64,000 bases of DNA from Toxorhynchites rutilus septentrionalis (lineage: Eukaryota; Arthropoda; Insecta; Diptera; Culicidae): contig NC_073746.1 of assembly GCF_029784135.1 (NCBI RefSeq), positions 179,863,788 through 179,927,787 of the forward strand, in the 5' to 3' direction. The notes beneath the pieces are model-generated. The model was not told where the DNA came from, ran no database searches, and saw only the letters and a program-made list of their open reading frames with translations. Every line of letters starts with the position of its first letter. The stretch's first letter is position 1. This document shows, one piece after another, positions 56,413-64,000 of the stretch. The position numbers were made by a program, and so were the translations under genes.

Positions 56413-56990
56413 CTAGACGCTAACTTTAATCAGCGTAGACCTGGGATGGGAGGTTCTTTGCAGAGATATGTTGTGTAAAGCAGCAGAGTTAATGAGCATG
56501 TTATGCATTTGGACTAGAGACTGAAGATCACGAAGTGCTAATATTGGAAGAACCGCAGGTGCAGCTTCTTTATACAGCCCGACGGTCGAATACAACTAAG
56601 TCCTTTTGTAAACAGCTTTCAAACACCGACTCTGCGTTGACTGTAGGGTTTGCAGTTTGGCTTTGCTAGCTGACCCGCAAATTGACACCAGATACTGTAG
56701 CTTAGATTGTACAAACTCATAGTACATATCATACCTTTTAATCGCTTTTAGATCGTTCAGGTGATCCGCAATCTTTCTCTTAACCGTTTTTGCATTGAGC
56801 TTGAAATTCAAGTTTCTATCAATCATGACTCCGAGAAGTTTAGGAGCTGTATCCCTCGGGGATAGCTTTGCCATTCATAAAAACGGAGGCTCTTTGAGCA
56901 CCCCTGGCCCGTCTTATTGCTGAAATACTTGATTTCTCACTAGAAATAGTGAACCCAACTTCGTCTGCCCACATCGATACGAGGGTCACT
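56413..56990 (-). pseudogene. Jockey/I-like LINE RT C-terminus and thumb
   Basis: 56874-56596 begins with the LINE A-type thumb (GVMIDRNLNFKLNAKTVKRK) but after about 56742 changes to a different C-terminus (SKLQYLVSICGSASKAKLQT, then a frame with VGLYKEAAPAVLPILALRDL). It looks chimeric. Confidence 0.55.
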
Positions 56991-56999
56991 ATTCATATT

Positions 57000-58369
57000 T
57001 CGGGAATTGGCAACACTGATGTCATGTGAGTCCATCTGACGGTTCCATCACAGCAGTGGAACTCCATACAATTCACTGACTAAAAAGTGTCCACATTTTC
57101 CTCGCTTGTTTACGTGAAGAATATAATTTTTTCAGGCACACTTGATTTGAGAGTGTATGGATTTCTAGCTGTCTTGACGCAAGGTCTTTAATGAAAAATG
57201 AGAAGATGGGAAGGTTTATATAAACATGCTTATAATTACATAAGTTTATTCAAATATTAATATTGCCCTTATTTAACTATTCAGTGCAATTTTATCAAAA
57301 TTTGAAAGAGAAATTAAAAAAGAAATGTTTTTTTTCAATATTTTTATGAGATTAATCTATTAAAAATCCATGATTACCTTTGATTTGTTATTTACCCCCC
57401 ATTATTTGTTAATTTTTCCTGCTTTTCGTTCTTTGACCTATCATTTTGAGAGGTTTGAAATTGCGACAAGATAGAAATTTGGTGTGAAAGAGCGAATTGT
57501 AGAAAATTAAGTCGCAAATTCTCTAAACTTTATAATTAAAGTTTTTATGTAGTATTTAATTTTTGAGTTTGTTTGAATGACAGATTGAAGTTGATTCATA
57601 GAAGAATAAGATTTCATTTGATATTACGATTTTTGAAATCGACTCAATGGTTGTAAAATTATGACGTTTTGGAAGAAATCTTACTTATTTAATCAGCAAA
57701 AGGCCCACGTGGCATGTGCTGTACACAAAAATCGTCTCCATTCACATGAATTTAATTTTTTTTCCAATTGTTAACTTTCATTCTCATATCAAGGATCAAC
57801 ATATCATATCTTTTCATTAATCCGCAAACATGCCTAGTAGTAACTTAAAAAAAACAAACTCATAAACGACAAAAAGAGTCTTCGTATATTTTTTATATAT
57901 TTTTCACAGTTTTATAGTAGTTTTATAGCGCTTTTTTAGTTGGAGTGCCTTTTAATAGGCAGTTCGCCAGTCGGAGCACGCGTCAATCAAGAAGCAACCA
58001 TCCGTCATAATTGTATGTCAGTTTTACTCAGTTTTTCAATGCCATTTTTATCGAAGAGTCTTTGAACGTTAAAATCAAAAAATTAAGGCACAGTACAAAA
58101 GTATTTAGTTTTGCAGTTTGTTTGACAAATGTATTCATTTGAAAATATTTATTAATATATATACATATATAAAGTGGATTATATCACATCCACTATTCAA
58201 GGAAGTTAATGATATTTTCTACCATCAATCCAAATGCAGTAATCTTAATTATTATTATGGCCGCACTAAAAGACATGAAAAACAACAAGAAAAACGCGAA
58301 CTTTGAAATTTGTGAACTATTGCAGTATTACTGCAGTATTATTGCAGCCATTCCATGCCAAACTGATAT
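57000..58369. other. AT-rich intergenic stretch
   Basis: No gene, splice structure or repeat from this window recognised. Just before 58370 there is a short GCAGTATTACTGCAGTATTA run. Confidence 0.45.
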
Positions 58370-58599
58370 AGTGGTTTTCAGCGTTAGGAAATCATTACCT
58401 TCACCAGCGACCAATCGGAGCACATGGCGTGCAAGCCATGTGCAGCAATAGGAATGTGCTAAACAAGCACAAATAACGTTATAAAAGAGCCACGACAACG
58501 TGGCTCGGTCTCTTTTTCATTTGTATCGCGTAGAGCTAAGTTTGTGTCCTAATAAATTTATCTTTTAAAAAAGTGACATTCTCTAAATCCGAACCTAAC
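58370..58599 (+). repeat. Errantivirus-like 5' LTR (left end tentative)
   Basis: It ends ...CCTAAC just before the primer-binding site. It contains a TATA box GTTATAAAAGAG near 58478 and a poly(A) signal AATAAA at about 58551. The left end is inferred from ATAT|AGTGG at 58370, as errantiviruses begin AGT and duplicate a TA-rich 4-mer. The partner LTR lies outside the window, so this cannot be checked here. Confidence 0.5.
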
Positions 58600-58617
58600 T
58601 GGTGTCAGAAGTGGGAT
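58600..58617 (+). other. Primer-binding site, tRNA-Leu type
   Basis: TGGTGTCAGAAGTGGGAT is complementary to the 3' end of a tRNA-Leu (ATCCCACTTCTGACACCA). It marks the right end of the LTR. Confidence 0.75.
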
Positions 58618-58738
58618 ACCAGCGCGAGTGTAGTGTTAAAAAGTGATTAGAACAACCGCTCTGGAGAAGTCGAAGGCAGCCCTCTGGACGACGCAATCTA
58701 ATCCGCACAAGCTGGTCCCACGGACATATGAAACTCTT

Positions 58739-58744
58739 GTAAGT
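58739..58744 (+). promoter_or_regulatory. Candidate 5' splice site for the envelope message
   Basis: GTAAGT follows a short open frame that begins at an ATG at 58728. It lies in the leader before gag, where errantiviruses place the donor for the env message. The matching acceptor is at 63420-63426. Confidence 0.6.
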
Positions 58745-58754
58745 AAAGGGTTCG

Positions 58755-58925
<171 letters not shown>

Positions 58926-58926
58926 C

Positions 58927-60042
58927 ATGCCGGCAGACACGCGTGCAAACGAAATCGAGCAACTTAAAACTTACGTGCAGGAGCTCAGAAATGAGATCTC
59001 CACACGAAATATGGAGGAGCGTCGAAACGCTCAAGTAACAGAGCTTCGCGCTGAGCTCGACGAGCTGCGTGCTCAACTAGCAGAAAGAAATCTGCAGGGC
59101 GGTGGAGATGCATTTAAACTCCCCGACCCATTTAAATACCTATCCGAATTTACGGGTAATAAGAAAGAACTTTCAGCTTGGCTGGAAGAGGTCGACGACC
59201 TATATAATGACTTCAAAGTCAAACTTCAAGACGGGGGATACTCCCTAAGCAGCCTGTACCTACGGGCAATAAAAAACAAAGTTAAAGGGGAAGCCCGCAC
59301 ATTGTTATGTGCGAACGGCAACCCGAATACGATAGATGGTATAAAAAAAGTACTAACAGAGCACTACGGTGATGAAAAAGACTTCACCACAAATCTGCCT
59401 TCCCTATTCCGCATCCGGAAGGGAGACAAAACTCATATACGTTTCTATAACAATATTAAAGAGACAAATATAAGGTTGAAAGCAAACCTCCAATCAAACC
59501 CACTGAGCGGCCACGAAATCATAGAAATCATAACGGTGGCAAAATATTTAGACAATATCCAGGAACCATTAGGTTCCATTATTCGAAATTCAAAACCAAA
59601 GAATTTGGAAGAAGCTTACCAAGCGGTAATGCTTAACCAAAATGCAGAAACGCGAATAAGGCCTCACCCAAACTCAATCCAAACCAAATCAAATTATGTA
59701 AAACCTTACAAGCCGCAAAATGCTCAAACAAATATGCAACCCAACACCTCATATAAACGGAACGACAACCACGGCTACGATAGAAGTGCTAGTGATAATA
59801 AACAAACTACGCGAATGAATGTACAACCGAACACCCAGTATAAAAACGCGCCCGCTAACAATTCATTCAGAAGACAACCGTTTGTTCCAAAGGAACGAAT
59901 GGAAGCTCATAATAATGAAATAGAAGAAGTAGACGATCCAGTTTACTCCGACAATGAACGAGAGGACGATGCCCCCGATGATAACGCCGATGTAGAGGAG
60001 ATAAATTTTCACCAAGTCAGGAAAGCAAACGAAGAAACCTGA
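58927..60042 (+). CDS. Errantivirus-like Gag
   Basis: 371 aa, intact. The N-terminus is predicted coiled coil (about residues 5-60: [20 protein letters not shown]). The central region [20 protein letters not shown] resembles errantivirus capsid. The C-terminus is rich in Asn, Gln and basic residues and has no CCHC knuckle, as in 17.6- and gypsy-type elements. It should assemble virus-like particles. It overlaps pol by 58 bases, which carry a slippery site. Confidence 0.85.
   Translation: MPADTRANEIEQLKTYVQELRNEISTRNMEERRNAQVTELRAELDELRAQLAERNLQGGGDAFKLPDPFKYLSEFTGNKKELSAWLEEVDDLYNDFKVKLQDGGYSLSSLYLRAIKNKVKGEARTLLCANGNPNTIDGIKKVLTEHYGDEKDFTTNLPSLFRIRKGDKTHIRFYNNIKETNIRLKANLQSNPLSGHEIIEIITVAKYLDNIQEPLGSIIRNSKPKNLEEAYQAVMLNQNAETRIRPHPNSIQTKSNYVKPYKPQNAQTNMQPNTSYKRNDNHGYDRSASDNKQTTRMNVQPNTQYKNAPANNSFRRQPFVPKERMEAHNNEIEEVDDPVYSDNEREDDAPDDNADVEEINFHQVRKANEET
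60003..60009 (+). promoter_or_regulatory. -1 ribosomal frameshift slippery heptamer
   Basis: A AAT TTT in the gag frame (codon boundary at 60004), fitting X XXY YYZ. The pol frame is open from 59985 and gag ends at 60042, so a -1 shift here would lead directly into protease. It is the only heptamer of this form that I see in the overlap. Confidence 0.75.
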
Positions 60043-60083
60043 ATTTTATACCATATGTTCGTTTTCCGACCTCCAAAGGAATT

Positions 60084-63000
60084 TTGAATTTCCTTGTGGA
60101 TACGGGAGCGAACAAATCTTATATCAATCCAGAACATATAAAAAGATACAAAATTATTAATAATCCCTCCGTGGTTACGAACAAAAACGGTAAATTTTAT
60201 ATTAACAAAGTGATCCATGCTAATCTTTTCTCTGAAGCATTCTCGGAAAAATTGCCGTACTACGTTTTCAAGTTCCATAAGTTCTTTGACGGACTGATTG
60301 GATACGAAAACCTTTCCAAAATGAACGCCATCATTGATACTGAAGGCCACCAAATGAAAATAAATAATAAAACGTTTGAATTTTCAAAATATTACCCCTC
60401 ATCAGTAAATCTCCATATCCATCAAAACAATATAATTCCCCTCGGTACCACCGAAAATGGTACATTCCTCATTGACCACGAAATAAACTTAACACCGCAA
60501 ATAGCACTACAACCAGGATTGTACTCGGCTAAAGACAACAATGCTCTTGTACACATTTCAAATAAATCACAGGTACCTAACCAAAAATTCGAACCATTCC
60601 GCAACGATAATTTTATGTTGAAATCGCAGAAGCCAGCACGGTTAGTTCTTCGGTGCGACCATTTAAATCAGGAGGAGAAGTCACGATTGATTCATGCTCT
60701 CCAACCTTTCAGAGACGTATTTTTTCATGAAGGGCAAAGATTATCCTTTACTCATGGAATAAAACACAAAATCACAACCTCTGATGAATCCCCTATCCAC
60801 CAAAAAACTTATCGATACCCATATCATTTGAGAAATGTGGTATCGGAACAAATAAACAAACTTCTAGATACAGGAATCGTGAAAGAATCCTGTTCCCCAT
60901 GGACATCACCGATTTGGGTGGTGCCAAAGAAATTGGATAGTTCAGGAAAACAAAAGTACCGGATAGTTATCGACTACAGGAAGTTAAATGAGAAGACTCC
61001 TGCAGATCGATATCCAATTCCGGAAATAAGCGAAATTCTGGATAGACTGGGAAAAGCCCAATACTTCACGGTTCTAGATCTCGCGAGTGGTTTCCACCAA
61101 ATTGAGATCGAACCAAAAGATATTCCAAAAACAGCTTTTAATGTGGATGGAGGTAAATTCGAGTTCGTTCGAATGCCTTTTGGGCTGAGAAACGCCCCTG
61201 CCACATTTCAAAGGTTAATGGACTCTGTTCTCCGAAAACATTTGAACATTAGATGCTTCGTCTATATGGACGACATAATAATATTCTCTTGTTCATTGGA
61301 GGAACACTTGCAGGACATAAAGAAGGTCCTACAAACATTGCGGGAAGCAAATCTAAAAGTACAGAGCGATAAGTCAGAGTTCCTGAGAAGGGAGGTTGAA
61401 TTCCTTGGTCATGTGGTGACCACCGAGGGAGTAAAACCTAACCCGAAAAAAGTTGAGGCTATCAAAAACTGGCCCCTTCCTCAAAATCCTAAAGAACTGA
61501 AGTCATTCTTAGGAACGATCAGCTATTACAGGCGATTCATTCCGCGTTTTGCTCACATAGCGAAATCAATGACTTCCAAGTTAAGAGGGAAACACAAGAC
61601 AATAGCAATTGACGACTCATTCAAAACTGCATTCGAAAATTTGAAAACCATCATGACATCAGATCTTATACTAACATACCCGGACTTTAACCTTCCATTC
61701 ATTCTAACTACCGATGCCTCCAATGTTGCCATTGTTGGTGTACTATCACAGATGGTAGACGGTAAAGAGAAACCGATTGCGTACTTATCTAGGACGTTAT
61801 CGAAAGCCGAAGAAAAATACTCCGCGACGGCAAAAGAATTACTTGCCATCTATTTTTCTGCTAAGACTTTCCGCCCCTATCTTTACGGGAGATCTTTTAT
61901 AATATACACCGACCATGAACCCCTCACTAAAGAATTGAAATTAACCGACGCAACCGGACGGGTAACCCGACAGCGACTGTACCTTGAACAATTCGACTCC
62001 AAACTTGTTTACAAAAAGGGTAAACAAAACGTCGTGGCTGACGGACTCTCTAGAATCCCTCAAGCCGAATTAAACAACCAACAGGTACTGGAAAACGAAG
62101 TTTACGATAACGACCCTATCTACGGGCCGGAAATCATAAACCGGTTCAAGAATCAAATTTTATTATACATATCTAATAAAAGAAATAAAAGTCCTCACAT
62201 AATGTTTTCTGTATTTCCAGGATTTAACAGGAACATCTTCCACTCCGAGAGTTACTCGGAGGAACAACTCAAAAGCATTCTGAGAGACCATCTGTCTCCA
62301 GGAACTACGAATGGAATTTTCGCGCCACCAGAGGTTGCAAAACTCTGCTCAAAAAATTTAAAAGAACATTTCAAACAAGGCATGAAAGTAGAGTTTTGTA
62401 ACTTAAAACTCCCCGACCTTCTGTCAGAGAGTGATCAGCAGGACTTTATACAAAAGAGTCACAATTTTAACCACAGAAATTGGAGACTCACATTGGATGA
62501 AGTCCAACAATCAGTCTATTTTCCTAACATGAATTTGAAAGTCAAATCATTTGCCAAACATTGCAACGAATGTAAATTCTCTAAATACGAACGGAAACCG
62601 TTCAAAATACCTATAACCAGGAGAATTTACGGAAAACCTTTAGAAACCATTTTTATTGACGTCTATGTCAAAGAGGGTGAGAAGTTTCTCACACTTATTG
62701 ACGCGTTTTCAAAATTCGCCCAAATATACAAAGTTCGTAACGAAACGGCAGACGAGTTGACCGAAACCCTGATCAAATATTTCAATATTTTCGGATTTCC
62801 AAAAACAATTACGTGTGATCAAGCCACATCCTTTCGAAGCGCTAAATTTAAAGACTTTCTCAAAAGACACAATATAGCCCTACATTTTGCAAGTAATAGT
62901 AACAGCAACGGTACTATAGAGCGGTTCCACAATACTCTCCTGGAGATGTATTTGGCAAACCGCGAAAAGGTGGAAAACCTTACTTTATACGAAGGTCTTT

Positions 63001-63218
63001 CACTGGTAACCGCACTGTATAACGAGACAAAGCACTCTGCTACAAAATTAACCCCGAAATCAATCGTCTTCGGAAATTCCACTTCACTAGACTCAAACGA
63101 CATTAATAACCACAAAATGAAAATGATACAGACAGCTAGCGATAACATTGCCCGGGAGGCAACACTCCACAACTCAAAAAATAAATTTAGAAGACAACCA
63201 GAAGTACGAAACAATTAG
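60084..63218 (+). CDS. Errantivirus-like Pol (protease, RT, RNase H, integrase)
   Basis: The frame is open from 59985; 60084 is only the first ATG, and translation probably arrives by frameshift. Domains: protease LVDTGANKSYI (60090-60125); RT with RIVIDYRKLN, LDLASGFHQIEI and catalytic YMDD (about 61264); RNase H TTDASNVAIVGVLSQ (about 61705) and YTDHEPLT; an integrase zinc region (HNFNHRNW, CNECKFSKYE) and catalytic D, D, E in FIDVYV, TCDQATSF and NGTIERFHN (about 62650, 62815, 62915). There are no stops or frameshifts over 1044 aa, so the enzyme set looks functional. It supplies reverse transcription and integration. Confidence 0.93.
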   Translation: MNFLVDTGANKSYINPEHIKRYKIINNPSVVTNKNGKFYINKVIHANLFSEAFSEKLPYYVFKFHKFFDGLIGYENLSKMNAIIDTEGHQMKINNKTFEFSKYYPSSVNLHIHQNNIIPLGTTENGTFLIDHEINLTPQIALQPGLYSAKDNNALVHISNKSQVPNQKFEPFRNDNFMLKSQKPARLVLRCDHLNQEEKSRLIHALQPFRDVFFHEGQRLSFTHGIKHKITTSDESPIHQKTYRYPYHLRNVVSEQINKLLDTGIVKESCSPWTSPIWVVPKKLDSSGKQKYRIVIDYRKLNEKTPADRYPIPEISEILDRLGKAQYFTVLDLASGFHQIEIEPKDIPKTAFNVDGGKFEFVRMPFGLRNAPATFQRLMDSVLRKHLNIRCFVYMDDIIIFSCSLEEHLQDIKKVLQTLREANLKVQSDKSEFLRREVEFLGHVVTTEGVKPNPKKVEAIKNWPLPQNPKELKSFLGTISYYRRFIPRFAHIAKSMTSKLRGKHKTIAIDDSFKTAFENLKTIMTSDLILTYPDFNLPFILTTDASNVAIVGVLSQMVDGKEKPIAYLSRTLSKAEEKYSATAKELLAIYFSAKTFRPYLYGRSFIIYTDHEPLTKELKLTDATGRVTRQRLYLEQFDSKLVYKKGKQNVVADGLSRIPQAELNNQQVLENEVYDNDPIYGPEIINRFKNQILLYISNKRNKSPHIMFSVFPGFNRNIFHSESYSEEQLKSILRDHLSPGTTNGIFAPPEVAKLCSKNLKEHFKQGMKVEFCNLKLPDLLSESDQQDFIQKSHNFNHRNWRLTLDEVQQSVYFPNMNLKVKSFAKHCNECKFSKYERKPFKIPITRRIYGKPLETIFIDVYVKEGEKFLTLIDAFSKFAQIYKVRNETADELTETLIKYFNIFGFPKTITCDQATSFRSAKFKDFLKRHNIALHFASNSNSNGTIERFHNTLLEMYLANREKVENLTLYEGLSLVTALYNETKHSATKLTPKSIVFGNSTSLDSNDINNHKMKMIQTASDNIAREATLHNSKNKFRRQPEVRNN

Positions 63219-63426
63219 CCAAAAACATGTCCTCGTTAAGAGTAAGGCGAAACCAACACCCTACACCCAACGATACCGACAAATAGAAATGAAAGAACAA
63301 ACAGACAAAACTGTGACGGACGAACACGGTATCAAGACACATAAACTGGACATGAAAAGACATACATAGAACTATACGAATAATACTGTACACTAACAAG
63401 ACACTCCCTACTACCTCTATTTGCAG
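63219..63426 (+). other. Spacer between pol and envelope-like gene
   Basis: 208 bases. An overlapping frame (63148-63369) reads through here but has no recognised domain. The spacer ends in the splice acceptor for env. Confidence 0.5.
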
Positions 63427-64000
63427 ACTATGCCTATTAATAACGATTGTCATGGCGGACATACACGTTCACGAACTAAACCGCAACCCAATAGCAGTTA
63501 TTCCTTTAGGACAGGCCAGGATTAGTAATAATTACGTCAGAATTCTGCACAAAATTGACATAAAAATTATAGAAACCACAATAGATTTTCTGAATGAAGC
63601 CGCCACGAAGAAGATTGTAAATAATAAATTATTAGGTCCATTAATAAAAGCCAAACAATACAAACTAATGAGCACATATAAAAAATTAAAACACTCATGG
63701 AACAAGAGATTCAAAAGATGGAATAGCCTGGGCACTGCATGGAAATATATTTCAGGAAGCCCAGATGCAGACGATTTGAAGATAATTAACAGCACTACAA
63801 ATTCACTCATTCTACAAAACGATAAACAGATAAGAATAAATAAACAATTTGAAGACAGAATAGTAAATTTAACTAAATCAATATCAGTATTAGCTTCCAA
63901 TAGCGATATGATTAGGAACGAATCGCTAGACGGATTCGATTCAGTAAACCTATTATTCAATATAGATGAATTAATCAATCAACTAGAAGCAATCGAGGAG
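63427..64000 (+). CDS. Errantivirus envelope-like protein, 5' part (runs off the window)
   Basis: Open to the window end. A splice acceptor (TATTTGCAG, 63418-63426) precedes it, and the first codons are hydrophobic, suggesting the second part of a signal peptide supplied by splicing. An in-frame ATG also lies at 63452. About 90 residues in, a basic RFKR site precedes SLGTAWKYISGSPDADD, the arrangement of furin cleavage then fusion segment seen in errantivirus Env proteins of the baculovirus F type. The membrane anchor, if present, is beyond 64000. The protein is membrane-associated by inference only. Confidence 0.7.

Overview
The window looks like chromosomal DNA of a mosquito, most likely a culicine (Aedes or Culex type). 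Three insect host genes with spliced structure sit in a very repeat-rich background. The transposon set fits mosquitoes: ITmD37E-type transposons with a DD37E catalytic spacing, tRNA-derived SINEs, R1-like and jockey-like LINEs, BEL, copia and errantivirus-like gypsy elements, and several MITEs. The species call is inference; no rRNA or mitochondrial marker is present.

Host genes. (1) 10887-14069, +: a four-exon TALE homeobox gene of the Mohawk family, 399 aa after joining. (2) 23957-24761, -: mitochondrial ribosomal protein L10, two exons. (3) 44850-49485, +: a membrane-anchored cyclophilin matching NinaA, four exons, 234 aa, with a 3.8-kb second intron full of repeats. All three appear intact.

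Layout of mobile DNA. 300-2000: SINE and a frameshifted DUF4780-type LINE ORF (-). 2071-4923: a truncated copia element (-) whose gag is split by a SINE with an 11-bp target-site duplication (TSD). 5261-6559: ITmD37E copy 1. 7727-8459: a TTAA-flanked MITE. 8568-9400: a nearly pure (AAAATGT)n array of about 119 units. 15568-22075: mariner fragment, (TA)n, R1-like LINE 1, (TA)n, then a diverged satellite-like array. 25990-34400: a jockey-like LINE (-) containing R1-like LINE 2, which contains a hAT-like element, which contains a MITE; each inner insertion shows its own TSD. 36670-42963: an almost intact BEL element (-) with 415-bp LTRs. 43000-48100: inverted copies of one repeat family around the first exons of ninaA. 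50095-52274: another hAT-like element. 52440-54460: a DD37D-like mariner fossil, then ITmD37E copy 2. 55000-57000: chimeric LINE remnants. 58370-64000: an errantivirus-like gypsy element with gag, pol and the start of an envelope-like gene, running off the window.

The most unusual signal is a roughly 57-bp hairpin unit with an A/GAA-rich tail, present four times (23143, 25135, 43562, 53029). Every copy has the same left end and its own 7-12 bp TSD. It behaves like a very small retroposon. The errantivirus also shows its expression strategy directly in sequence: an A AAT TTT slippery heptamer in the gag-pol overlap, and a splice donor and acceptor in matching phase for the envelope message.
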